Source: Desulfobulbaceae bacterium UBA5628 (lineage in GTDB: Bacteria > Desulfobacterota > Desulfobulbia > Desulfobulbales > Desulfurivibrionaceae). Taken from it: a DNA stretch of 15,099 bases. The notes beneath the pieces are model-generated. The model ran no database searches, was not told the origin of the DNA, and worked only from the letters and a program-made list of their open reading frames with translations. A program made the position numbers and the translations under genes. The stretch spans positions 1 through 15,099 of the forward strand of contig DIKC01000026.1 in NCBI GenBank assembly GCA_002421565.1. Reading direction: 5' to 3'. This document shows, piece after piece, positions 7,103 to 15,099 of the stretch. Each line of letters starts with the position of its first letter. The first letter of the stretch is position 1.

Positions 7103-7131
7103 CCTTTATTCAGAACGAGTTGGTTTGTCAA
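7103..7131 (-). promoter_or_regulatory. candidate sigma-70 promoter of the rnf operon
   Basis: A perfect TTGACA (7131-7126) is followed after 17 bases by the weak -10 TAAAGG, or after 15 bases by AATAAA. Transcription would begin near 7097 and give a leader of about 53 bases. A small inverted repeat TGAC-AG-GTCA (7141-7150) lies just upstream of the -35. Confidence 0.45.
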
Positions 7132-7281
7132 GATAAAATCTGACAGGTCATCCGGGATTATTCTTCTGACTTGGGGCCTGGATGGTTGATGGGTAGTTCA
7201 GGGGGTTGGAGTTGTTGCATGGCTGATTTTTTTTGCTGTCCCAGAGCAATTTAAGGAGACAATCAAGGGTTGCTCCCCCTT

Positions 7282-9966
7282 TTACGGGATATTATCAAAC
7301 TCCCGGCCACCCTCAGGCTGGGTACGGAATAGACGGTAGTGCTGGTTAACGATATCGGCGGAAAGCACCAGTTCCTTGGCCTTGAAGTCAGCCACCGTGA
7401 TCACCTTTTCCAGCTTGCGGTACTCCAACTCCGGCACCAGTTCGCAGAAAATATTGCGGAAGGAATCGAGAACATCCCGGTTCAGCAAGGAACCTTCCTT
7501 GTAGGGGTAAAAGGCCAGGTAGAGAATATCAAACTCCACCAGATCGTTGAAGAAATGAGTGCCCAGAGAGACATCGGGAATCAACCCCTCGTGCATCTCC
7601 ACCACCTCGCAAACACAGGCGGCCTCGCAGATCTCCGAAAAGGTCACCGGAATCCCCAGGGAAACGGTAGTGGTACCCCAGCGCCCCGGCCCGATTAAAA
7701 CCGTTGGAATCTCCTTGGGGATGACCCGCATGATCTTGCCGATCGCCCTGGCCACCAGATGCTTATCGGCCACCCCCAAGGCGGCATAGGCGGCGGGAGA
7801 AACCAGCACCACCCGCCTGGGGTTGATGGTCCGACTGCGGCCGATCACCGTGCCGCTGCGGGATGCGAGAATAACCTGCCGCTCTTCTTCGGCCCCGAAA
7901 TACAGATCCACCGCCTCGCTTTTACGTACCTCAAAAGGCCGGCACTGGACCAGATTGATCCGGTAGTTGGCCAGATCGCAGGGAGGAACCTCCTCTCCCC
8001 GGGCCTCCTTGACCGCAGCCATGGTCCGGCAACCCTCTTCGCCGGTGAAATTCAAGGTGAATTCGATATCCACCGGGTACTGATAGGAGTCGGCCAGGCA
8101 GCGAAGAATCCGGCGCATATGTTCGATAAACGGGGTGTCCCGGAAGAGTCCGTCGAAGCTGATATAGTGGGAATTGTTCTCGCTGTCCAAGGAGGCGGCC
8201 ATCTGCAACTCCAGCTTGGGGCTGAGGCGGGAGATTTCGCTGAACTCCACCGGCAGCAGGCGGTTGGCGGCCAGATCAATGGCATCAACCCGTTTCTGGG
8301 AGAATTTGCGCAGCTCGTCGATTCCCGTTTCGGGCCGCTTGTCCGGGGCGTTCAAGGCGGCGATCCGAGTGTAGTCGTCGTCGGAGCGGTCCACCGCCCG
8401 GGTGCCCATCCCGTAAACAATCCGGATCACCCCTGATTCCGGGTCGATCGCCTCGTTCCAGACATAGGGGTTGTAGGAGTACCCTACCCCGCCCACCGCC
8501 GGGAAGAAGTGGTTGCCGTGGAGATCACCGGAAACCCGCTGGATCAACAGCGACATCTGCTCATCCTTGTCGAGAATCCCCATCTGCTCCCGGTAATGGA
8601 GGGCCTTTTCGCTCAGGGTGGAGGCATAGACCAGCTTGATAGCGGTGAGCAGGTTGGCCAGCCGTCGCTCGCGGGAACCCTGGTTGGGGCAGAAGACCGA
8701 TTCATATTTGCCGGAAAAGGCGTTGCCGTAGTCATCCTCCAAGAGACTGCTGGAGCGAACGATGATCGGCGACTGGCCGAAGTAGTCCAGCATGTCCGAG
8801 AGCTTTTTGACGATATCGTCGGGGAACTTGCCGGTTAAAATCACCCGGCGGGCGTATTCGGCCACCCCCAGCAGGGTCTCAGTGTCCTTTTGCTGGCGGC
8901 GAATCCACCAGCAGCCGTTGATCACCATATAGGTGTAAAAGACATCGGAGCCGACGTAGAAGGAATCGTGGACTTCGATCACGTCCCGCAGTTCCTCGGC
9001 ATCCTCGCGAAGAATGGCCCGGGATAGCAGCATCCCGGTGGATTTGCCGCCAATCAAGCCGGTGCCGATCATCCGTTTGCCGATATCCAGCAGGTCGTCG
9101 ATGGTCAGGTAGTTGGCGGCCAGATCGAGAATCCGCTCGTTGCGGGTAACCACCATTGCCAGCAGGCGCCGGAGATGTTTTTCCGCTTCCGGCCCCTTGA
9201 CCACTCCCGACCCTGCGCCCCCATTCCGGCGGACGATCTGGGCCGCCTCCTGAAAATAGCGGTTCCAGCGATCCCGTTCCTCGAAGGCATGGTCGGTACT
9301 CTTAAAGGGAGTAAAGGAGAGGATTTCCGAATTGAGGGCGCTGTTGGTCACCGGCTTGAAATCGCCGTCCCGGTGGGAGTGAAGCATGAACATGGTGGCC
9401 GAATAGCGCTGCTGGGCCTTGAGAGGATGAATATAAAGGCTGTCGCGGTTTTTATAGACGTCGAAGATCACCTGGGCGGTGTTGTGGACCGGGGTGAGCG
9501 CGTTGTAGGAGTGGTGATCGCGAATCAGGGCGAAGTAGGCCAGGGCCTCCATGTCCAGGAGATAGGGGCAGGTGAGCATGAAAAAGTTGCCCAGCATCCG
9601 GTCGCTGTACCAGGAGTTGGCCAGGTCGCTGAGGGAGTCGAAAATGTAGTACCCCCCCCGGCCGTTGCGCTTGATGGTTTCATGGATCTGATTGATGAAG
9701 GGCTCGAAGCCCTCATCGGGATTGGGGGTATGGATTTCGGCGTGGGGAAAGTCGGCGGGATCGAGCAGCGGCGGGTGGGAGGCAAAACGAAAATAGACCA
9801 GGCGCTGATTCTTCAGTTCGGCGAACCGGGCGTAGTAATCGACAAAATAGCGATAGTCGTCGATCCCCCGCACCTGCCAGACAATGTTATCGCCGGGCAT
9901 CAGCCCTTTAATCACCAGGTCCAGCCCCTTAAGGCCGGTGGAGAGATGACTGTAATTATATGACAT
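7282..9966 (-). CDS. large PEP/pyruvate-binding (PPDK_N) protein with KaiC-like N-terminus
   Basis: The 894-residue protein is not a complete PEP synthase or PPDK: no phosphohistidine domain or PEP-binding barrel is visible. Residues 1-230 start with STGLKGLDLVIKGLMPGD, like KaiC/RadA domains. The P-loop that should follow is absent (VRGIDDYRYF instead), while YYIFDSLSDL (106-115) resembles Walker B, so this looks like a degenerate KaiC-like domain. Residues ~300-680 form a PPDK_N ATP-grasp domain: GLIGGKSTGM (303-312), IIVRSSSLLEDDYG (401-414), FSGKYES (417-423), and LVQCRPF (672-678) near its end. Residues ~690-894 carry VLIGPGRWGTTT and LGTHFFND, which I recall from PPDK_N-only proteins of other phyla. 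ATG 9966 is preferred over TTG 9972. Substrate and role are unknown. Confidence 0.8.
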   Translation of the reverse strand: MSYNYSHLSTGLKGLDLVIKGLMPGDNIVWQVRGIDDYRYFVDYYARFAELKNQRLVYFRFASHPPLLDPADFPHAEIHTPNPDEGFEPFINQIHETIKRNGRGGYYIFDSLSDLANSWYSDRMLGNFFMLTCPYLLDMEALAYFALIRDHHSYNALTPVHNTAQVIFDVYKNRDSLYIHPLKAQQRYSATMFMLHSHRDGDFKPVTNSALNSEILSFTPFKSTDHAFEERDRWNRYFQEAAQIVRRNGGAGSGVVKGPEAEKHLRRLLAMVVTRNERILDLAANYLTIDDLLDIGKRMIGTGLIGGKSTGMLLSRAILREDAEELRDVIEVHDSFYVGSDVFYTYMVINGCWWIRRQQKDTETLLGVAEYARRVILTGKFPDDIVKKLSDMLDYFGQSPIIVRSSSLLEDDYGNAFSGKYESVFCPNQGSRERRLANLLTAIKLVYASTLSEKALHYREQMGILDKDEQMSLLIQRVSGDLHGNHFFPAVGGVGYSYNPYVWNEAIDPESGVIRIVYGMGTRAVDRSDDDYTRIAALNAPDKRPETGIDELRKFSQKRVDAIDLAANRLLPVEFSEISRLSPKLELQMAASLDSENNSHYISFDGLFRDTPFIEHMRRILRCLADSYQYPVDIEFTLNFTGEEGCRTMAAVKEARGEEVPPCDLANYRINLVQCRPFEVRKSEAVDLYFGAEEERQVILASRSGTVIGRSRTINPRRVVLVSPAAYAALGVADKHLVARAIGKIMRVIPKEIPTVLIGPGRWGTTTVSLGIPVTFSEICEAACVCEVVEMHEGLIPDVSLGTHFFNDLVEFDILYLAFYPYKEGSLLNRDVLDSFRNIFCELVPELEYRKLEKVITVADFKAKELVLSADIVNQHYRLFRTQPEGGREFDNIP

Positions 9967-10036
9967 GGTCAATCATCCCCGCGCTAAGCCGGTAGCTGCC
10001 CCGTCTTGAGATTAAAGCTTGCACGGCCTGTAAACG

Positions 10037-10079
10037 AGCAGCCCCGGCGATATAGCGTTCTATAATCGCCGGGGCTGCT
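10037..10079. repeat. long palindrome between gdhA and the PPDK_N gene
   Basis: Arms AGCAGCCCCGGCGAT (10037-10051) and ATCGCCGGGGCTGCT (10065-10079) match perfectly over 15 bp, with a few more pairs after a bulge. As RNA it would follow the gdhA stop by about 30 bases, so it could end or stabilise gdhA mRNA. No U-run follows on the minus strand, so it is not a textbook intrinsic terminator. Confidence 0.8.
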
Positions 10080-10087
10080 TACGTCAA
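10059..10087 (-). promoter_or_regulatory. candidate promoter of the PPDK_N gene, inside the palindrome
   Basis: TTGACG (10087-10082), exactly 17 bases, then TATAGA (10064-10059). The spacer coincides with one arm of the palindrome and the -10 lies in its loop. Initiation would be near 10052, giving an ~86-base leader to ATG 9966. Confidence 0.5.
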
Positions 10088-10110
10088 GATGCGGTGTTGC
10101 GGTTCGTTTG

Positions 10111-11463
<1,353 letters not shown>

Positions 11464-11514
11464 CTAATAGTTGAAGTTGCCAATCGGCTGCGGCCACAAC
11501 ACCTATGCTCATGT

Positions 11515-11528
11515 GGCAACAGGTTGCC
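11515..11528. promoter_or_regulatory. palindrome GGCAAC-AG-GTTGCC, candidate operator
   Basis: Perfect 6-bp arms 70 to 83 bases upstream of the gdhA ATG and downstream of the candidate -10. Its GGCA-N6-TGCC spacing resembles the GGAA-N6-TTCC type of archaeal NrpR operators (from memory). Confidence 0.5.
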
Positions 11529-11635
11529 GATCGTAACACGGAAAAATCTTTTTTCAATAGCAATTATACCCGCTAATTTGTGAAAATTATGGCAGCAAGT
11601 TGTCGCGCCCTTTCCCGCTGTTTCGTCAGCGATTA

Positions 11636-11647
11636 GGCAATTTTGCC
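11636..11647. promoter_or_regulatory. palindrome GGCAA-TT-TTGCC, candidate operator
   Basis: Arms GGCAA and TTGCC around two bases, flanked by further TT/AA symmetry. It lies in the middle of the divergent region, and its arms match those at 11515 and 11764. Confidence 0.45.
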
Positions 11648-11763
11648 AAAAATTTTTATTAGTAACGATTTGCCCTAATACCAACCAATATCCTTTATCT
11701 TGTATTATCTAGCCAGCCCGGTAGTTTTTTAAGTTGAGGATTCTTTTGGATAGATAGCTATTC

Positions 11764-11777
11764 CGGCAAAATTGCCG
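11764..11777. promoter_or_regulatory. palindrome CGGCAA-AA-TTGCCG, candidate operator
   Basis: Perfect 6-bp arms 44 bases before the start of the NrpR-like gene, well placed for autorepression. It shares arms with the two other palindromes of this region. Confidence 0.5.
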
Positions 11778-11820
11778 TTTTCCGTTTGAAAAGTAGCGCC
11801 AAAAGAGTTAACGTTACCGC

Positions 11821-12831
11821 GTGGCTGAAAAAACGGAAAAAAAAGAACTGGCCATTCTGCGCCTGTTGCAGAAGGCAAATGGTCCTGTCGCCAGCATGCG
11901 GCTGACGGAAAACCTCCAGGCGATGGGGTACGAGGTCAGTGAACGGACCGTGCGCCACTATCTTCTGGAACTGGACCGACGGGGATTGACCACCAATCTG
12001 GGCAAAAAAGGGCGGATCATCACCACTGCCGGCCAGCTGGAACTGGACAGCGCCAGAGTTTTTGACAAGGTCGGCTTTCTTACCGCCAAAATAGATCAGT
12101 TGACCTATCGGATGAGCTTTGACCTGCAACGCTTAAGCGGCACGGTTATCAGCAATATCAGCCTCATCCCGTTGACCTTGCTGACTCGGGCGGTGCCGCT
12201 GATATGCAAGGTTTACGCCGCCGGCTATTCCATGGGCCGCATGATGGCCTTGTTCGCGCCCGGTGAACAGGCGGGCGACATGGTGATTCCGGACAACATG
12301 GCAGGACTGGGAACGGTTTGTTCAATTACCCTGAACGGGGTACTCTTGGCTAACAGCATCCCCACCCATGCCAGTTTTGGTGGTCTTCTGGAGCTCCGGA
12401 ATCGCAAGCCGGCCCGTTTTGTCGAGATCATAAAATATGACGGCAGCAGCCTCGTCCCCCTGGAGGTCTTCATCCGCAGCGGGATGACCGACTATCTGGG
12501 GGCCATTGAAACCGGCGACGGCCGCATCGGGGTGGGATTCCGGGAAATGCCGGCCGACAGCCGCGACCGGGTGCTTGCCCTGATTAAGGAACTGGAACAG
12601 GCCGGGCTCGGGGCCTTTTTAATGGTTGGCTGGCCCGGCCAGCCGTTGCTGGAAATTCCGGTGATGGAGGGCCAGATCGGGGCAGTGGTCATCGGCGGCC
12701 TCAATCCGGTCGCGGTGCTTGAGGAGACCGGGATCAGGGTCCAGTCCCAAGCCATGTCCGGCCTGGTGGAATATGAACACTTGTTCCATTACCGGGAAAT
12801 GGGGGAGCGGGCCAGGGCCTTAATGAGTTGA
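11821..12831 (+). CDS. nrpR: NrpR-like nitrogen regulator (winged helix + DUF128)
   Basis: The 336-residue protein has an N-terminal winged-helix domain (about 7-70; ELAILRLLQKANGPV, then SERTVRHYLLELDRRGL) and one NrpR/DUF128 domain (about 84-325) with TVCSITLNGVLLANSIPTHASFGGLLEL (165-192) and PARFVEIIKYDGSSLVPLEVF (197-217). Archaeal NrpR represses nitrogen genes and is released by 2-oxoglutarate; a similar role here is inferred from the family and from neighbouring gdhA and glutamate synthase. The start is GTG 11821; an in-frame stop (11809-11811) prevents extension, and the ribosome site is weak. Low expression would suit a regulator. It has one DUF128 copy, whereas some archaeal proteins have two. 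Confidence 0.88.
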   Translation: MAEKTEKKELAILRLLQKANGPVASMRLTENLQAMGYEVSERTVRHYLLELDRRGLTTNLGKKGRIITTAGQLELDSARVFDKVGFLTAKIDQLTYRMSFDLQRLSGTVISNISLIPLTLLTRAVPLICKVYAAGYSMGRMMALFAPGEQAGDMVIPDNMAGLGTVCSITLNGVLLANSIPTHASFGGLLELRNRKPARFVEIIKYDGSSLVPLEVFIRSGMTDYLGAIETGDGRIGVGFREMPADSRDRVLALIKELEQAGLGAFLMVGWPGQPLLEIPVMEGQIGAVVIGGLNPVAVLEETGIRVQSQAMSGLVEYEHLFHYREMGERARALMS

Positions 12832-12858
12832 ACGGCAAGCCCCAATTCCTTGTTGTAT

Positions 12859-12895
12859 GGTTAAAATTTTCTGGTAAAACAGCGGGCTTTTAACC
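12859..12895. repeat. inverted repeat between the regulator and the glutamate synthase genes
   Basis: GGTTAAAA (12859-12866) and TTTTAACC (12888-12895) are perfect inverted arms 21 bases apart. It may be a weak hairpin after the regulator gene or a protein-binding site upstream of the candidate promoter. It does not match the GGCAA palindromes. Confidence 0.4.
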
Positions 12896-12906
12896 GGCGG
12901 CTCATC

Positions 12907-12936
12907 TTGACAAAGATGCGCTAAGTTAAATAGATA
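12907..12936 (+). promoter_or_regulatory. candidate promoter of the glutamate synthase genes
   Basis: A perfect TTGACA (12907-12912) is followed 18 bases later by TAGATA (12931-12936). The leader to ATG 13000 would be about 57 bases. Only the -35 is strong, so an activator may be needed. Confidence 0.4.
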
Positions 12937-12946
12937 AGCGAAAATT

Positions 12947-12959
12947 GACCCGCCGGGTC
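12947..12959. promoter_or_regulatory. palindrome GACCC-GCC-GGGTC downstream of the promoter
   Basis: Perfect 5-bp arms with a three-base centre, just after the expected transcription start. It could be an operator or a small leader hairpin. It stands out as GC-rich in an AT-rich stretch. Confidence 0.35.
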
Positions 12960-12999
12960 GGCCCCGAGATCAACTATCATTCAGGAAAAAGGACAACAA

Positions 13000-14142
13000 A
13001 TGTGCCGGTTAGCTTTAAAAACCGCGAGCAAGCCCTTTTCGCCCTTCACGGTGCTGCAGGCCATGGAGGCGATGCAGGAAGGGTATGACGGCAGCGGTCT
13101 CGGCCTGCTCCTGCGGGGCCTTGCCTTCACCGATTACAAGTACCAGCCGGGCGACCCGATTCTCTCCGGGATCGCCCACTCCGAGGCAGCCCTGGCCCGG
13201 CTAAACGCGATCATGGACAGCCGCGGCTTCGAGCAGAAATATGACCATGAATTCGAATTGCGGCGGGAACTGATCGAGGCCAAGGATCGCCATAGGTACA
13301 TCCTCCGGGTTTACAAGAAGCCGGCTGCCTGGGATCACCTTTCCCCGGAGCAAGCGGAAGATGAACTGATGCTGACCCGCCTGGCTCTCCGCCATGACGG
13401 CGAGGCCCACGGCGGCGATCTCACCGCCTTTTCCCTCTGGCCGGACGTGGCGATGATCAAGGAAGTGGGCTGGCCGCTGGGAGTGGGCGAGGCCTTCGGC
13501 CTGGACAGCGGCCGGATCAAAAGCCGGGTCTGCATGGCCCAGGGCCGCCAGAACACCAACTGGGGGATCAATCTTTACGCCTGCCACCCCTTCTTCATCC
13601 AAGGGGTCGCCACCATGACCAACGGCGAAAACACCGCCTTCATTCCGATCAAGGACTGGCTGACCGGCACCGGCTTCCCCGGCTATCTCGGCTACCAATC
13701 GGACAGCGAGGTCTTTGCCCACATTCTCCATTACGTGATCAAACAGCTCAAACTGCCGCTCGAAACCTACAAGCATGTCATCACCCCGCTCAAAAACGAA
13801 GAACTGGCCATTCATCCCCAGGGCGATTTTCTTCGCGGCCTGCGGGATGCCTGCCGCCGCCTGATCATCGACGGCCCCAACGCGGTGATCGGCACCCTGC
13901 CCGATGAAACCTGCCTGCTGGCCATGGACGCCAAGAAACTGCGGCCGGCCACGGTGGGCGGCAAGCCCGGCGAATGGGCGATCGCCTCGGAAATGTGCGG
14001 GGTGGACGCCATGATCCCGGATCGCGATCGCAGCCAGGATTTCCAGCCCATGCGGGAACATACCGTTATTATCCCTCCAGACCGACAGGAGCTCCAGATA
14101 TGGTCTCAGTTCGAACAATTGCCGCTACCCCCGGCAGCCTGA
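13000..14142 (+). CDS. glutamate synthase, glutamine amidotransferase (class II) subunit
   Basis: Expected to release ammonia from glutamine for the synthase subunit encoded next. MCR at the N-terminus leaves Cys2 as the Ntn nucleophile after Met removal. Further class II amidotransferase traces are QNTNWGINLYACHPF...MTNGENTAF (about 187-214) and LLAMDAKKLRPATVG (about 306-320). The 380-residue size fits a stand-alone amidotransferase of the split, archaeal-type glutamate synthase rather than the ~1500-residue bacterial GltB. AAGGA lies seven bases before ATG 13000. Its end overlaps the next gene by 43 bases, which suggests coupled translation. The exact electron donor is not shown by this subunit. 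Confidence 0.85.
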   Translation: MCRLALKTASKPFSPFTVLQAMEAMQEGYDGSGLGLLLRGLAFTDYKYQPGDPILSGIAHSEAALARLNAIMDSRGFEQKYDHEFELRRELIEAKDRHRYILRVYKKPAAWDHLSPEQAEDELMLTRLALRHDGEAHGGDLTAFSLWPDVAMIKEVGWPLGVGEAFGLDSGRIKSRVCMAQGRQNTNWGINLYACHPFFIQGVATMTNGENTAFIPIKDWLTGTGFPGYLGYQSDSEVFAHILHYVIKQLKLPLETYKHVITPLKNEELAIHPQGDFLRGLRDACRRLIIDGPNAVIGTLPDETCLLAMDAKKLRPATVGGKPGEWAIASEMCGVDAMIPDRDRSQDFQPMREHTVIIPPDRQELQIWSQFEQLPLPPAA

Positions 14143-15099
14143 CCCCCAACGATCTGCCCTGGATCATCGAGCACCGGGAAGAGCGCTGCACTCTTTGCGG
14201 CCGCTGCGCCTCGGTTTGCCCGGTGGGCACCCTCAAGCTGGCCTACATGCGCAAGCGGATGCCCAAGCTGATCCTCACTTCCAGTGAACGAGGCAGCTCC
14301 TACAAGACCTTTGTCGGCATCCGCCAGAACACCGACCCGGGCAACCGCTGCATCGGTTGCGGCTCCTGCGCCATGGTCTGCCCAAACGAGGCGATCCATC
14401 CGGTTTTCAACGGCACCGACCGCTACCGTTTCCTCAACAACCAGCAGGGCGAACCGCCCAAGCGGGGCGGCCGTCGCAATGTGCCTGGCGACAACCTGCT
14501 GGACCAAATCATCTTCGACCGGATCTCGATGCTCACCGATCCGGCCCTGGATGCCGGCCGCCACGAATTTTACTGCAACACCCTCCTCGGCCGGGTGCTG
14601 CCGCCGGAGGAATATGTCCGCCGCAAGCTGGCCGGGGAGTGGATTCCGCCGGTGCGGGAAATTTTCCCCTTCATCATCGGCTCGATGTCCTTCGGGGCGC
14701 TCTCGCCCAATATGTGGCTGGGATTGCTGCAAGGGGTGGCCTACTGCAACGAGGTACTCGGGATTCCGGTGGTAATGGCCACCGGCGAAGGGGGCTGCCC
14801 CCCCTGGGTGCTGCGCAGCCCCTTCCTAAAATATATCATCCTCCAGATCGCTTCCGGCTACTTCGGCTGGGACGAGATCATCCGGGCGATTCCGGAAATG
14901 CAGTGCGATCCGGCCGCAATCGAGATCAAGTACGGCCAGGGGGCCAAGCCCGGCGACGGCGGTCTTTTGATGTGGTTCAAGGTCAGCAAGCTGATCGCCC
15001 GTCTGCGCGGGGTGCCGGAAGGGGTCGATCTCCCCTCGCCGCCGGTCCACCAAACCTTGTACTCCATCGAGGAATCGGTGATGAAGATGATCCAGACCA
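14100..15099 (+). CDS. glutamate synthase FMN/Fe-S subunit (partial, runs off window)
   Basis: Open from ATG 14100 to the window edge (333 codons). AGGAG lies eight bases upstream, inside the preceding gene. The N-terminus carries two 4Fe-4S motifs, Cys30/33/36/40 (CTLCGRCASVCP) and Cys85/88/91/95 (CIGCGSCAMVCP). It is followed by the glutamate synthase FMN-binding barrel: GSMSFGALS, ATGEGG, then AIEIKYGQGAKPGDGG and the PPVHQTLYSIEE segment. This is the archaeal-type arrangement with a ferredoxin-like domain in front of the FMN domain. The Fe-S clusters likely feed electrons to FMN; whether ferredoxin or NADPH is the donor cannot be decided here. A third gene for the C-terminal GXGXG domain is expected beyond the edge. 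Confidence 0.88.
   Translation, partial: MVSVRTIAATPGSLTPNDLPWIIEHREERCTLCGRCASVCPVGTLKLAYMRKRMPKLILTSSERGSSYKTFVGIRQNTDPGNRCIGCGSCAMVCPNEAIHPVFNGTDRYRFLNNQQGEPPKRGGRRNVPGDNLLDQIIFDRISMLTDPALDAGRHEFYCNTLLGRVLPPEEYVRRKLAGEWIPPVREIFPFIIGSMSFGALSPNMWLGLLQGVAYCNEVLGIPVVMATGEGGCPPWVLRSPFLKYIILQIASGYFGWDEIIRAIPEMQCDPAAIEIKYGQGAKPGDGGLLMWFKVSKLIARLRGVPEGVDLPSPPVHQTLYSIEESVMKMIQT

Noticed and set aside
7045..7131. 29-residue N-terminal extension of RnfC from TTG 7131
   Set aside because: RnfC proteins begin with FPKGGVHP, the TTG is part of a perfect TTGACA box, and ATG 7044 has its own ribosome site.
7244..7275. GAGCAA/TTGCTC inverted repeat downstream of the PPDK_N gene as a terminator
   Set aside because: Only six base pairs, a 20-base loop and no U-run on the minus strand.
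7282..9966. Complete phosphoenolpyruvate synthase
   Set aside because: The phosphohistidine domain motif and the PEP-binding barrel are missing; only PPDK_N-type motifs are visible.
11515..11534. Sigma-54 promoter in TGGCAACAGGTTGC
   Set aside because: The spacing between GG and GC is one base short of the -24/-12 rule on both strands; the palindrome explains the bases better.

Overview
The window looks like chromosomal DNA of a GC-rich anaerobic bacterium, most likely a Desulfobacterota member (Desulfobulbales-like). This assignment is inferred from gene content, not from a marker gene. The clues are an Rnf operon in the order C-D-G-E-A-B followed by apbE, a multi-cluster RnfB of the clostridial/thermotogal kind, a bacterial NrpR-type (DUF128) nitrogen regulator, a split archaeal-type glutamate synthase, and a large PPDK_N-type protein. 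No rRNA, tRNA, CRISPR array or transposase gene was found.

Region 1 (1-174) is AT-rich. It may hold the 3' end of an unknown plus-strand gene that converges on apbE.

Region 2 (175-7281, minus strand) is a compact rnfCDGEAB-apbE operon for the membrane ferredoxin:NAD+ oxidoreductase. ApbE attaches FMN to RnfG and RnfD. Several parts are unusual. RnfA carries an extra signal peptide and an Ig-like domain before its six-helix core. Its first ~32 codons are written by a ~90-bp inverted-repeat element that resembles REP/RAYT-type repeats. RnfE lacks one of the two cysteines expected to bind the shared intramembrane [2Fe-2S] cluster. RnfG has Tyr in place of the usual Asp in its flavinylation motif.

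Region 3 (7282-11445, minus strand) holds a ~894-residue protein with a degenerate KaiC-like N-terminus and a PPDK_N ATP-grasp domain, and upstream of it gdhA (NADP-type glutamate dehydrogenase). A 15-bp palindrome between them contains the likely promoter of the large gene.

Region 4 (11446-15099) is a divergent intergenic region with three related GGCAA/TTGCC palindromes, followed on the plus strand by an NrpR-like regulator and the first two genes of a split glutamate synthase. The second of these runs off the window. gdhA, the regulator and the synthase form a nitrogen-assimilation locus. The palindromes are candidate operators for the regulator.

The functional link between the two halves (Rnf energy conservation with reduced ferredoxin/NADH, and ferredoxin/NADPH-dependent ammonia assimilation) is plausible but inferred only from adjacency.
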